Below are positions 6,143 through 14,726 of a stretch of 20,459 nt of DNA, in pieces. The stretch lies in assembly GCF_001556515.1 (NCBI RefSeq), contig NZ_LSJA01000253.1, positions 1 to 20,459 on the forward strand. The letters are read 5' to 3'. The stretch comes from Caulobacter sp. CCH9-E1. GTDB taxonomy: Bacteria; Pseudomonadota; Alphaproteobacteria; Caulobacterales; Caulobacteraceae. The notes below the pieces were generated by a model. It ran no database searches. It was not told the origin of the DNA and saw only the letters and a program-made list of their open reading frames with translations. Each line of letters starts with the position of its first letter. Positions within the stretch are counted from its first letter, which is position 1. The translations under genes were made by a program, and so were the position numbers.

Positions 6143-7779
6143 GCCGCCCGCTGCTGACGATCCATATCGCCGCCCTGTTGGGCGTGAGCACCGCAGCGCC
6201 GGTGTTCGCCGACGGGCCCGCGCCCGGCACGCATGTCTATCAGAAGACGCCGCGCGCGGCGTCGCGTCCGGTCGCGCCCGCGGCCGCTCCCGCGTCGATG
6301 AGCGGACAGGTCGCGCGCGTCGTGCTGACGGCCGACCAGACCGCCGCGACTCTGGAGCTCGCCAAGGGCAAGTCCGCGATCGTCGAGCTGCCGTCCGACG
6401 TCCGCGACCTCCTGGTCACCAGCCCCACCGTCGCCGACGCGGTGCTGCGCGACCGTCGCCGCGTCTATATCGTCGGCCTGGCCGAGGGCGTCACCGACGC
6501 GGCCTTCTTCGACGACGGCGGCCGCCGGATCCTGTCGCTGTCGATCAAGGTCGCCCAGCCCGTCGACCAGCTGGCCGACACCCTGAACCGCGTGTTGCCC
6601 GAGGCGAAGATCGAGGTCCGACCGATCCGCGACAGCGTGGTGCTGAGCGGCGTGGTCCGCACGGCCGCCCAGTCCGAGTCCGCCGCCCGCATCGCCGCCC
6701 AATATGTCGGCGGCCCGGACAAGGTCCTGAACATGCTGAGCATCGCGGGCAAGGACCAGGTGATGCTGCAGGTCCGCATCGTCGAGGTTCAACGCAACGT
6801 CATCAAGCAACTGGGCGTCTCGACGGACAACCTGCTCAACGACGGCTTCAAGTCCTATACCGTGGGGCGCGAGAACACGTTCGGCGTCAACGGCGCTTTG
6901 CTGGGCGGGGGCGGCGCCTGCTATGGCCGCGACAATCTTCGCAAGAACAGCCTCAGCGCCAGCAGCAACAGCTCCAGCCAGACCTCGACCAACGCCTCGA
7001 CCGGCGTACCCGGCAACGGGACCTCCAGCGCGGTGACGGACGCCCTGACGAGCGCCGCCTCCAGCGCCTGGTCGACCGCCACCGGCAACACGCTGAACGC
7101 CTGCCTCGCCGCCTTCGAGCGCGTGGGTCTGGTCCGCACCCTGGCGGAGCCGAACCTGACGGCGGTCTCGGGCGAGGCCGGCCGTTTCCTGGTCGGCGGC
7201 GAGTTTCCGGTGCCGACCGGCAGCGACAGCAGCGGCAGGATCTCGATCGAGTTCAAGCCGTACGGGGTGGGCCTGGGCTACACGCCCGTGGTGATGTCTG
7301 GCGCCCGGATTTCGCTGAAGCTGTCCACCGAAGTCTCGGAGCTCTCCAGCCTGGGCGCCTTCACGCTCAGCAACGGGACGGCGTCGCGCTCGCTGACCGT
7401 GCCCGGCCTTTCGGTTCGCCGCGCCGAGACCACCGTCGAGCTGCCGTCCGGCGGTTCGCTGATGATCGCCGGCCTGCTGCAGCAGACAACGCGCCAGGCC
7501 ATCGACTCCCTGCCGGGCATGACCAGCATGCCGATCCTGGGTTCGCTGTTCCGTTCGCGCGACTTCCTGAATGGCGAGACCGAACTCGTCATCATCGTCA
7601 CGCCGTACATCGTCGACCCGACCAAGCCGAAGACCCTGCAGACTCCGGCCGACGGCTTGAGCCTGGCCGGAGACATGAGCACGGTGCTGCTGGGCCGGCT
7701 GAACCAGGTCGTCAAGGCGCCGCCGGGCGCCAACGCGGGGCGCGCGTATCAAGGCCCCGTGGGCTATGTGATCGAGTAG
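6139..7779 (+). CDS. cpaC: Outer-membrane secretin CpaC (RcpA)
   Basis: This 546-residue secretin forms the outer-membrane pore for the Flp pilus. Order of parts: signal peptide (about 1-24), T2SS-T3SS pil_N domain (about 55-125), BON-like domain (about 130-190, with DSVVLSGVVRTAAQSE), then the secretin core. The core starts at QVMLQVRIVEVQRNVIKQLG, resumes after the linker with LVRTLAEPNLTAVSGEAG, and ends with SLPGMTSMPILGSLFRSRDF and ELVIIVTPYIVDP. A Ser/Thr/Asn-rich insert at about 263-325 interrupts the core before LAEPNL and contains two cysteines flanking it. The GTG start overlaps the cpaB stop. The pil_N domain is duplicated as the separate small protein at 3207-3590. Confidence 0.95.
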   Translation: MSRPLLTIHIAALLGVSTAAPVFADGPAPGTHVYQKTPRAASRPVAPAAAPASMSGQVARVVLTADQTAATLELAKGKSAIVELPSDVRDLLVTSPTVADAVLRDRRRVYIVGLAEGVTDAAFFDDGGRRILSLSIKVAQPVDQLADTLNRVLPEAKIEVRPIRDSVVLSGVVRTAAQSESAARIAAQYVGGPDKVLNMLSIAGKDQVMLQVRIVEVQRNVIKQLGVSTDNLLNDGFKSYTVGRENTFGVNGALLGGGGACYGRDNLRKNSLSASSNSSSQTSTNASTGVPGNGTSSAVTDALTSAASSAWSTATGNTLNACLAAFERVGLVRTLAEPNLTAVSGEAGRFLVGGEFPVPTGSDSSGRISIEFKPYGVGLGYTPVVMSGARISLKLSTEVSELSSLGAFTLSNGTASRSLTVPGLSVRRAETTVELPSGGSLMIAGLLQQTTRQAIDSLPGMTSMPILGSLFRSRDFLNGETELVIIVTPYIVDPTKPKTLQTPADGLSLAGDMSTVLLGRLNQVVKAPPGANAGRAYQGPVGYVIE

Positions 7780-7785
7780 GCCGCC

Positions 7786-8475
7786 ATGACGCGTAGCGCA
7801 TCCGTCAAGATCGTCCTGAAGACCGGCCTCTGGCTCGCCGCGGCGGCGAGCCTCTCCGCGTGCGCCGCGGCGTCGGGTCCGAGCCCGCAACCCGTGGCGG
7901 CGACCGAGACGCAGGCCTGGGCCGAGCGGGTCAAGGTGACGCCGACGCCCGACGAGATCGTGTTGGCGGTCCACGCCGCCGGACTGTCGGACAACCAGCG
8001 CGCCGCCCTGCAGGCGCTGGTCGGACGCTGGTTGCAAGAGGAAGGGCGCGAGCTGGTCGTCACCGCGCCCAGCGACGCCGGCGCCATGGCCGTCCAGGTC
8101 CGCGAGCGCCTGATCTTCCTCGGCGCGCCGGCCGCTCAGGTCCGCATCGTCGGCGCTGATCCGGCGACCGCTCGCGAGCCCGTCCTGCGCGTCGGCTTCG
8201 TGCGCCACGAGGCTCAGATTCCCAAGTGCGGCCAAGCCTGGGAGAACCTGACCGCCACGCGCGACAACAAGGCCTACGAGAATTTCGGCTGCGCGGTCGC
8301 CGCCAACATGGCCGCTCAGGTCGCCAACCCCGAGGACCTGGTCCGGCCGCGCGACATGACCGCGCCCGACGCGGGCCGCCGCGACACCGTGCTGGGCAAG
8401 TATCGGCGCGGCCAGATCACGAGCGCGACGCGCGACGACCAGGCCAGCGGCACATTGTCCAAGGCGATCCCCTGA
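7786..8475 (+). CDS. cpaD: Flp pilus assembly lipoprotein CpaD
   Basis: This 229-residue protein starts with a lipoprotein signal: hydrophobic LWLAAAASLSAC with the lipobox cysteine at C26. The remainder matches the CpaD/TadG-like pilus lipoprotein family, with an OmpA-like alternating core and the C-terminal signature ENFGCAVAANMAAQVANPED followed by LVRPRDMTAPD. It is likely attached to the outer membrane or its inner face and assists or protects the CpaC secretin. Spacing to cpaC is 6 bp, and its TGA overlaps the cpaE ATG by one base (TGATG), so translation is coupled. Confidence 0.92.
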   Translation: MTRSASVKIVLKTGLWLAAAASLSACAAASGPSPQPVAATETQAWAERVKVTPTPDEIVLAVHAAGLSDNQRAALQALVGRWLQEEGRELVVTAPSDAGAMAVQVRERLIFLGAPAAQVRIVGADPATAREPVLRVGFVRHEAQIPKCGQAWENLTATRDNKAYENFGCAVAANMAAQVANPEDLVRPRDMTAPDAGRRDTVLGKYRRGQITSATRDDQASGTLSKAIP

Positions 8476-9869
8476 TGGCGCCGGCCGACAACGATCCTTT
8501 CAACCTGGGGCTCGAGGACGCCGAGAGCTTCACGACCGGCGCCGGCGATCCCTGGCGCGCTTCGGCCCCGCCGGCGCTGGAGCCGGCCCTGGGCGGGTTC
8601 GAGGACCCCTTGGCGCCGCGCCCTTCCGCGGCGAGCGACGCCGCCCCGTCGCTGATCCCCGACGCTGGAACGGCTGACGCGGTGATCCCGCGCGTGACCG
8701 TCCACGCCTTCTGCGCCCGCACCGAGACCGCGGGCGTGCTGGAGCAGGCCGCCAAGGATCGACGGATGGCGCGCGCGACCACCGTGGTCCGGATGGGCGG
8801 CCTGGCCGCCGCCGTCGATCACTACCAGGAACAGCCGACGCCCTCGCTGGTGCTGGTCGAGTGCCTGGACGACGCCCAGCGCCTGCTGCACCGCCTGGAC
8901 GCCCTGGCCCAGGTCTGCGACGCCGGGACCAAGGTGGTGGTCATCGGCCAGGCCAACGACATCGCCCTCTATCGCGAACTGATGCGGCGCGGAGTCAGCG
9001 AGTACCTGACCCCGCCGCTGTCGGCCCTGTCGGTGATCCGCGCGATCGCAGACCTGTACGCTGATCCCGCCGCGCCGTTCGTCGGCCGCCAGGTGGCGTT
9101 CGTCGGGGCCAAGGGCGGGGTGGGGGCCTCGACCCTGGCGCACAACTTCGCCTGGACCATGTCGGAGCGGCTGCAGACGGCCACCGTGCTGGCGGACCTG
9201 GATTTGGCCTTCGGCACCGCCGGCCTCGACTTCAACCAGGACCCGGTGCAAGGGGTGTTCGACGCCCTCAGCCAGCCCGATCGCCTGGACCCGGTGCTGA
9301 TGGACCGGATGATGGTCCGCTGCGGCGATCGCCTGTCGCTGTTCGCCGCCCCCGCGACGCTGGACGACGACTACGAGATCGGCGCCGACGCCTTCGACGA
9401 GGTCACCCACCGCATCCGCGCCGCCGCGCCCTATGTGGTGCTGGACCTGCCGCACGTCTGGAGCGCCTGGACCCGCCGGGTGCTGCTGGGCTCCGACGAG
9501 CTGGTCGTGGTGGCCACGCCCGACCTGGCCTCCTTGCGCAACGCCAAGAACATCATCGACCTGGTGCGCGCGGCTCGCCCGAACGACGCTCCGCCGCGCC
9601 TGGTGCTCAACCAGGTCGGGGTGCCGGGCCGGCCGGAGATCCCGGTGAAGGACTTCGGCGACGCCCTGGGCTTGGCGCCCTCGCTGGTGCTGCCGTTCGA
9701 CCCCAAGCCCTACGGCCTGGCCGCCAACAACGGCCAGATGCTGGCCGAGATCGCGCCGCGCTCCAAGGCCGCCGAGGGGATCGAGCAGCTGGCGCGGCTG
9801 ATCAGCCGCCGCGAGCCGCCGACGACCCCGAAGGCCTCGTTGCTGTCGGCGCTGTTCAAGAAGACCTGA
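8475..9869 (+). CDS. cpaE: Pilus localisation ATPase CpaE (TadZ, MinD/ParA-like)
   Basis: This 464-residue protein directs pilus assembly to the cell pole. An acidic/Ala-Pro N-terminal tail (1-70) leads to an atypical receiver-like domain (about 72-195). Where a true response regulator has its phosphorylated Asp, the strand reads LVLVECLDD, so canonical phosphorylation is unlikely. The ParA/MinD ATPase domain begins near 205 with a deviant Walker A motif, AKGGVGAST (lysine at 213), followed by Walker A' ADLDLAFG near 240-247. ATG 8475 overlaps the cpaD stop; the longer frame reading back through cpaD is a shadow. cpaF starts one base after its stop. Confidence 0.94.
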   Translation: MAPADNDPFNLGLEDAESFTTGAGDPWRASAPPALEPALGGFEDPLAPRPSAASDAAPSLIPDAGTADAVIPRVTVHAFCARTETAGVLEQAAKDRRMARATTVVRMGGLAAAVDHYQEQPTPSLVLVECLDDAQRLLHRLDALAQVCDAGTKVVVIGQANDIALYRELMRRGVSEYLTPPLSALSVIRAIADLYADPAAPFVGRQVAFVGAKGGVGASTLAHNFAWTMSERLQTATVLADLDLAFGTAGLDFNQDPVQGVFDALSQPDRLDPVLMDRMMVRCGDRLSLFAAPATLDDDYEIGADAFDEVTHRIRAAAPYVVLDLPHVWSAWTRRVLLGSDELVVVATPDLASLRNAKNIIDLVRAARPNDAPPRLVLNQVGVPGRPEIPVKDFGDALGLAPSLVLPFDPKPYGLAANNGQMLAEIAPRSKAAEGIEQLARLISRREPPTTPKASLLSALFKKT

Positions 9870-9870
9870 G

Positions 9871-11346
9871 ATGTTCGGCAAGCGCGCCCCGTCCGCCGAA
9901 CAGAAGGCGCCGCCTCCCGCTCCGGCGGACGGCGCGACGATCGCCACGCGCCCACGGCGTCTCGAGCCGGAGGCGCCCGCGCCGGTCGCGCCGCCGCCCA
10001 AGGTGACAGGCCCGCCGCCGCGCGCCGTGGCCAACCAGGCCGCGCCTCTGGCCGCCCCGATCGTCCGTGAGCAGAGCGACTACTACCGCGTCACCAAGAC
10101 GACGATCTTCAACGCCCTGCTCAACACCATCGACCTGTCGCAGCTGGCTCAGCTGGACCAGCGCCAGGCCGCCGAGGAGATCCGCGACATCGTCGCCGAG
10201 CTGGTGGCGATCAAGAACGTCTCGATGTCGGTGGCCGAGCAGGAGGCCCTGGTCCAGGACATCACCAACGACGTCCTCGGCTATGGCCCGCTTGAGCCGC
10301 TGCTGGCCCGCGACGACATCGCCGACATCATGGTCAATGGCGCGCACCGGGTGTTCATCGAGGTCGGCGGCAAGGTCCAGCTGACCAATGTCCGCTTCCG
10401 CGACAACCAGCAGCTGATGAACATCTGCCAGCGGATCGTCAGCCAGGTCGGCCGCCGCGTCGACGAGAGCAGCCCGATCTGCGACGCTCGCCTGCCCGAC
10501 GGCAGCCGCGTCAACGTCATCGCCCCGCCGCTGGCGCTGGATGGTCCGACCCTGACCATCCGCAAGTTCCGGCGCGACAAGCTGACCATGAAGCACCTGG
10601 TGGAGTTCGCCTCCATCAGCCCGGAGGGGGCGCGGGTGCTGGGCGTCATCGGCGCCTGCCGCTGCAACGTGATCATCTCGGGCGGCACCGGCTCGGGCAA
10701 GACGACCTTGCTCAACACCATGACCGCCTTCATCGACCCCACCGAGCGGGTCGTGACCTGCGAGGACGCGGCCGAACTGCAGCTGCAGCAGCCGCACGTG
10801 GTGCGCCTGGAGACGCGGCCGCCGAACCTGGAGGGACAGGGGGCGGTGACGATGCGCGACCTGGTCCGCAACTGCCTGCGCATGCGCCCCGAGCGGATCA
10901 TCGTCGGCGAAGTGCGCGGCCCCGAGGCCTTCGACCTCTTGCAGGCCATGAACACCGGCCATGACGGCTCGATGGGCACGCTGCACGCCAACAGCCCCCG
11001 CGAGGCGCTGAGCCGGGTCGAGAGCATGATCACCATGGGCGGCTACGGCCTGCCGTCCAAGACCATCAAGGAGATGATCGTCGGCTCGGTCGACGTGATC
11101 ATCCAGGCCGCCCGCCTGCGCGACGGCAGCCGCCGCATCACCCACATCACCGAGGTGGTGGGGCTGGAGGGCGACGTGGTCGTGACCCAGGACCTGTTCG
11201 TCTACGACATCACCGGCGAGGACGAGCACGGCCGCGTGCTGGGCCGCCACCGCTCGACCGGCATCGCCCGTCCCAAGTTCTGGGACCGCGCCCGCTATTA
11301 CGGCCTCGAGCGCGAGCTGGCCGAAGCTCTCGACGCGGCGGAGTAG
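9871..11346 (+). CDS. cpaF: Pilus assembly/retraction ATPase CpaF (TadA, GspE family)
   Basis: This 491-residue hexameric secretion ATPase is the cytoplasmic motor that drives Flp pilus extension. A Pro/Ala-rich disordered tail (1-65) precedes the N-terminal domain. The nucleotide-binding domain has Walker A GGTGSGKTT at 271-279 (K277), an Asp box TCEDAAELQL, Walker B RIIVGEVRGPE around E347, and a His box HDGSMGTLHANS at about 364-375. Length and motif order are normal for TadA/CpaF. It lies between cpaE (1-bp gap) and tadB (3-bp gap), consistent with a single message. Confidence 0.96.
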   Translation: MFGKRAPSAEQKAPPPAPADGATIATRPRRLEPEAPAPVAPPPKVTGPPPRAVANQAAPLAAPIVREQSDYYRVTKTTIFNALLNTIDLSQLAQLDQRQAAEEIRDIVAELVAIKNVSMSVAEQEALVQDITNDVLGYGPLEPLLARDDIADIMVNGAHRVFIEVGGKVQLTNVRFRDNQQLMNICQRIVSQVGRRVDESSPICDARLPDGSRVNVIAPPLALDGPTLTIRKFRRDKLTMKHLVEFASISPEGARVLGVIGACRCNVIISGGTGSGKTTLLNTMTAFIDPTERVVTCEDAAELQLQQPHVVRLETRPPNLEGQGAVTMRDLVRNCLRMRPERIIVGEVRGPEAFDLLQAMNTGHDGSMGTLHANSPREALSRVESMITMGGYGLPSKTIKEMIVGSVDVIIQAARLRDGSRRITHITEVVGLEGDVVVTQDLFVYDITGEDEHGRVLGRHRSTGIARPKFWDRARYYGLERELAEALDAAE

Positions 11347-11349
11347 GCG

Positions 11350-12327
11350 ATGCTGTTCATCCTCGCCGGGGTCCTGGGCTTCATCACCATCGCGGGCCTG
11401 GGCTTCGCCTTCGTCGGCGGCGACAGCCCGGCGAGCAAGGCCTCGAAGCGCGCCCAGGTGATCGGCGCGGGCGGGGCCGACCGGCTGGCCGCCAAGGGCA
11501 AGCCCGCCGCCAACCCGACCGACGTGCGCCGCCAGACGATCTTGAAGGCGCTGAAGGAGCAGGAGCGGCGACAGAAGAAGGCGACCCTGAGCATCGCCGC
11601 GCGGATGCAGGCGGCCGGGCTTGGGCCCAACGTGCGCCTGTTCTGGCTGGTCAGCCTGGGCCTCGCCGTCGGCGTCATCCTGATCGTTCTGGCCCTGGGG
11701 CAGACGGTCTGGATCGCGCTGGGCGCGGGCTTCGCCGCGGGGCTGGGGCTGCCGCGCTGGCTGCTGTCCATCCTGGCCCAGAACCGCATCCGCAAGTTCA
11801 CCGAAGCCTTTTCCGACGCCATCGACATCATCGTGCGGGGCATCAAGTCGGGCCTGCCGCTGCACGACTGTCTGCGGATTATCGGCCAGGAGAGCCCAGA
11901 GCCCCTGGCCGGCGAGTTCCGCATGCTGACCGAGAACGTCGCCATGGGCGTGCCGCTGGACGCGGCGCTGGACAAGATGCACGAGCGCATGCCGACCAAC
12001 GAGCTGCGCTTCTTCGCCATCGTGCTGGCCATCCAGCAAAAGACCGGCGGCAACCTGGCCGAGGCCCTGGGCAACCTTTCGGCCGTGCTGCGGGCCCGCA
12101 AGATGATGAAGGAGAAGATCAAGGCGCTGTCGGCCGAAGCGGTCGCCTCGACCGCGATCCTTGGCGTCTTGCCGCCAGGTATCGTGGTTCTGATCACCGT
12201 GACATCGCCCGCCTATATGAAGCCGCTGTTCGTCGATCCGCGCGGCCACCTGATGCTGCTGGCGGCGGCGATCTGGATGAGCATCGGCGTCTTCGTGATG
12301 CGCAAGATGATCAACTTCAAGTTCTGA
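11350..12327 (+). CDS. tadB: Flp pilus inner-membrane platform protein TadB (CpaG)
   Basis: This 325-residue T2SSF-domain protein, with TadC, forms the inner-membrane platform on which CpaF acts. Hydrophobic segments lie at about 2-22, 97-118, 120-140, 264-287 and 302-322. The conserved GspF-like region includes FSDAIDIIVRGIKSGLPLHD (the D after a helix), MGVPLDAALDKMHERMP and IQQKTGGNLAEALGNLS. It starts 3 bp after cpaF. In Caulobacter this position is occupied by the gene called cpaG. A palindromic intergenic element, not the next gene, follows directly. Confidence 0.93.
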   Translation: MLFILAGVLGFITIAGLGFAFVGGDSPASKASKRAQVIGAGGADRLAAKGKPAANPTDVRRQTILKALKEQERRQKKATLSIAARMQAAGLGPNVRLFWLVSLGLAVGVILIVLALGQTVWIALGAGFAAGLGLPRWLLSILAQNRIRKFTEAFSDAIDIIVRGIKSGLPLHDCLRIIGQESPEPLAGEFRMLTENVAMGVPLDAALDKMHERMPTNELRFFAIVLAIQQKTGGNLAEALGNLSAVLRARKMMKEKIKALSAEAVASTAILGVLPPGIVVLITVTSPAYMKPLFVDPRGHLMLLAAAIWMSIGVFVMRKMINFKF

Positions 12328-12361
12328 GGGGGGATCGGTGAAGCAACCAATACTCCCGACC

Positions 12362-12480
12362 TCCCCGGCGAATGCCGGGGCCCAGATTCATCCGGAGCGG
12401 CTGGGGTGTTCGCCCCCTCACGCTGTGTTGAACCTTGGGGCTCTCGTGGCTTCGATCTGGGCCCCGGCATTCGCCGGGGA
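12362..12480. repeat. 119-bp palindromic intergenic element between tadB and tadC
   Basis: Two perfectly complementary 26-bp arms (12362-12387 and 12455-12480) face each other. Each arm also folds on itself: CCCCGGC-GAAT-GCCGGGG at 12363-12380 and its mirror. A further GGGG...CCCC hairpin lies inside. The element fills most of the 177-bp gap between tadB and tadC. The architecture is that of paired REP/BIME-type extragenic palindromes, which are common in alphaproteobacterial genomes. It contains no transposase and no convincing ORF. Confidence 0.85.
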
Positions 12481-12504
12481 AATCGGATTTGGGGAGGGCG
12501 GGAC

Positions 12505-13500
12505 ATGACGCTCGTCGAGACCCTGACCGATCCCAACAACCTGCTGACCGCCTTCATCGCGGTGGTGGTGTTCGCCACGATCATCACCCTGGCCTCGCCC
12601 CTGATGCGCGACGACAGGGGGCTGGAAGGCCGATTGAAGTCGGTGGCCAACCGCCGCGAGGAGCTGCGTCGCCGTTCGCGAGAAGCGCTCGCCCAGCGCC
12701 ACGGCGCTGGCGGCGCGTCAACCAGCCTGCGACACCAGGACGAGGGCCTCTACAAGAAGGTGGTCGAACGCCTGCAGCTGTCGCGCTTGCTGGAGGACCC
12801 CAAGGTCGTCGACAAGCTGGCCCAGGCCGGTTTCCGCGGTCCCCGGCCGGTGACGACCTTCTACTTCTTCCGCTTCGTGGCGCCGTTCGTGTTCGCCGCG
12901 GTGGTGGCGGCCTATCTCTATGTCGTCAACGACTTTGGCCTGCTGCCGGTCCAGAAGCTGTGCGCCTGCGTGGCCGCCCTGGCCTTCGGCTACTACGCGC
13001 CCAACGTCTACATCACCAACATCGCTCAGAAGCGGCGGGAGTCGATCGTCGCGGCCTTTCCCGACGCGCTGGACCTGCTGCTGATCTGCGTCGAGAGCGG
13101 CATGTCGGTCGAGGCCGCGATCCAGAAGGTCGGCTCGGAGGTCGGCGCCCAGTCGATGGAGCTGGCCGAGGAGCTCAGTTTGCTGACCGCCGAACTGTCC
13201 TACCTGCCCGAGCGCCGTCAGGCCTACGAGAACCTGGCCCGGCGCACTAACCATCCGGGCGTCAAATCGGTGGCCACGGCCATGATCCAGGCCGAGCGCT
13301 ACGGCACGCCGCTGGGCGCGGCGCTACGCGTGATGGCCAAGGAGAACCGCGAAATGCGCCTCTCGGCCGCCGAGAAGAAGGCCACCGCCCTGCCGGCCAA
13401 GCTGACCGTGCCGATGATCCTGTTCTTCCTGCCGGTGCTGTTCATCGTCATCCTGGGCCCGGCGATCATCAAGGTGCAGGACGTCTTCGCCAAGCACTGA
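12505..13500 (+). CDS. tadC: Flp pilus inner-membrane platform protein TadC (CpaH)
   Basis: This 331-residue second T2SSF-domain platform protein is the partner of TadB. Hydrophobic segments occur at about 12-33, 118-138, 148-168 and 300-323. Conserved features are AAFPDALDLLLICVESGMSV, ELAEELSLLTAELSYLPER, and MIQAERYGTPLGAALRVMAK. The ATG at 12505 follows a purine-rich ribosome-binding region (GGGGAGGGCGGGAC at 12491-12504). An ATG at 12406 would place 33 residues inside the palindromic element and was rejected. It is the last plus-strand gene of the pilus cluster and is convergent, with a 6-bp gap, to the small EF-hand-like gene. Confidence 0.93.
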   Translation: MTLVETLTDPNNLLTAFIAVVVFATIITLASPLMRDDRGLEGRLKSVANRREELRRRSREALAQRHGAGGASTSLRHQDEGLYKKVVERLQLSRLLEDPKVVDKLAQAGFRGPRPVTTFYFFRFVAPFVFAAVVAAYLYVVNDFGLLPVQKLCACVAALAFGYYAPNVYITNIAQKRRESIVAAFPDALDLLLICVESGMSVEAAIQKVGSEVGAQSMELAEELSLLTAELSYLPERRQAYENLARRTNHPGVKSVATAMIQAERYGTPLGAALRVMAKENREMRLSAAEKKATALPAKLTVPMILFFLPVLFIVILGPAIIKVQDVFAKH

Positions 13501-13506
13501 GGCGCG

Positions 13507-13773
13507 TCAGACGCGGACCTCGCAGTCGGTGCGCAGCAGGGTCGCCTGGCTATAGTGGAAATAGCTGGTGCACCGCTGGCCGCCTCGGATCGTCTCGTGC
13601 GGGATGACGTCGGTCGCGGTGATGATTTCGTGCAGCTCGGTGCGGCCGTTGCTGTTCCAGTCCATCACGCCCCAGTCATAGCCCCGATCGACGACCGTGC
13701 CGGTGATGAAGGCCAGATTGAGGGCCGGCGCGACCGCGAGCGACGCGGCGACCAGGGCGAGCAGCTTGCGCAT
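13507..13773 (-). CDS. Small secreted protein with one EF-hand-like calcium loop
   Basis: I do not recognise a named family for this 88-residue protein. It starts with a typical signal peptide (MRKLLALVAASLAVAPALNLAF). Residues 38-49 read DWNSNGRTELHE, which fits the EF-hand loop pattern D-x-N-x-N-G-x5-E with acidic or amide ligands at positions 1, 3, 5, 9 and 12. Two cysteines (C68, C84) could form one disulfide. A longer frame to 13851 adds 26 residues before the signal peptide and was rejected. It lies between tadC and a TadD-like TPR gene on the opposite strand to the cpa operon, so a pilus link is possible but only contextual. Confidence 0.7.
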   Translation of the reverse strand: MRKLLALVAASLAVAPALNLAFITGTVVDRGYDWGVMDWNSNGRTELHEIITATDVIPHETIRGGQRCTSYFHYSQATLLRTDCEVRV

Positions 13774-13864
13774 GGCGGTCCTTGGGGCGAAGAGCGCGCT
13801 TGATACACGCGACGTCGCGCCCCGGCAGTCCGGCCATTTGCCGCAGGCCAAGCTTGGATGGCGG

Positions 13865-14638
13865 CTAGCCGCCCCCGGCCTTCAGCGACTCCCATGTGCG
13901 GCCGCCGCCCTGCCCCAGCGCGGCGCGGAGATAGGCCAGGTTGTTGGCGACCTGCTCCGGGGGCAGGTCGGCGCGGGCCAGTTTCTCGGCTTCCGGCAAG
14001 CGCCCTTGCAGTCCGACCACCAGGGCCAGGTTCTGGCGGGCCTGGATCCCGCCTGAGGGCAGGGCGACGGCGCGGCGAAGCTGGGCCTCCGCGCCGGCCA
14101 GATCACCCTTGGCGGCCAGGTGCATGGCGTAGTTGGTCAGCGGCGTCGCCTCGTTCGGGGCCTGCGCCAGGGCCTGGCGATGGGCGGCCTCGGCCTCCTC
14201 GTCGCGCTGGGCCTGCTCATAGGCCACGGCCAGCAGGGTCAGCGGGCGCCAATCCCGGGGTGACAGGCTGGCGGCCTTGCGCGCCGGTTCGATGGCGTAG
14301 AAGCCCTGGCCGCGCGCGACATGCGCCCGGGCGAGCTCCAACAGAAGAACGGCGTCGTCCGGATGGACGACAAGCGCCTTGGTCGCGACCTCGGCGGCCT
14401 CGTCGTTGCGGCCCAGACCCCGCAGCGCCTGGGCGAGGCCGGCGGCCGCTTCGGCGTCGGCGGCGTTGGCCTGGAACTCCGAGCCCCAGAACGCCGCGCG
14501 GGCCAGCGGGTCCAGCCGGCGGACCTCCGCGCGTTGCTGCGCGTCGGCCGCCAGGGCCGCGCCGTTCGCGCAAAGGCTCGCCAGCGCCAGGACGGCGGGG
14601 GCGAGAACGGTTGCGAGGCGCGCGCGCTTGCGACACAT
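13865..14638 (-). CDS. TPR protein of TadD type (probable pilus assembly factor)
   Basis: This 257-residue exported protein consists almost entirely of tetratricopeptide-like repeats (about residues 45-240: LAQALRGLGRNDEAAEVATK, ELARAHVARGQGFYAIEPAR, LAVAYEQAQRDEEAEAAHRQ, YAMHLAAKGDLAGAEAQLRR). The N-terminus has a hydrophobic signal ending LCANGAALAADA. The cysteine might be a lipobox, but Leu at -1 is unfavourable, so signal peptidase I cleavage after ALA is as likely. TadD proteins of Tad loci are TPR lipoproteins needed for pilus biogenesis, and the adjacency to tadC supports that role. ATG 14638 was preferred to ATG 14671 because a GGAG lies at the right distance before it. Confidence 0.82.
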   Translation of the reverse strand: MCRKRARLATVLAPAVLALASLCANGAALAADAQQRAEVRRLDPLARAAFWGSEFQANAADAEAAAGLAQALRGLGRNDEAAEVATKALVVHPDDAVLLLELARAHVARGQGFYAIEPARKAASLSPRDWRPLTLLAVAYEQAQRDEEAEAAHRQALAQAPNEATPLTNYAMHLAAKGDLAGAEAQLRRAVALPSGGIQARQNLALVVGLQGRLPEAEKLARADLPPEQVANNLAYLRAALGQGGGRTWESLKAGGG

Positions 14639-14726
14639 GGAGGAGACGTCTCCGGAAAAGAGCCCGGCCATGATCGGTCTGGGGGCTTAAAGGAAGCGTT
14701 AAGCATAATTTTTCGAGAGGCCGCCG

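Noticed and set aside
6034..8235. Long minus-strand open frame of 733 codons opposite cpaC and cpaD
   Set aside because: Antisense shadow frame, typical of high-GC DNA; the product is low-complexity, Arg/Gly/Asp/His-rich with no domain, and the plus strand carries clear secretin and CpaD signatures.
9856..12249. Minus-strand open frame of 797 codons opposite cpaF and tadB
   Set aside because: Antisense shadow of well-recognised genes with no family features of its own.
14687..14702. CtrA-type box before the M17 aminopeptidase gene
   Set aside because: The two TTAA elements are separated by eight bases, not seven, and no other support is seen.
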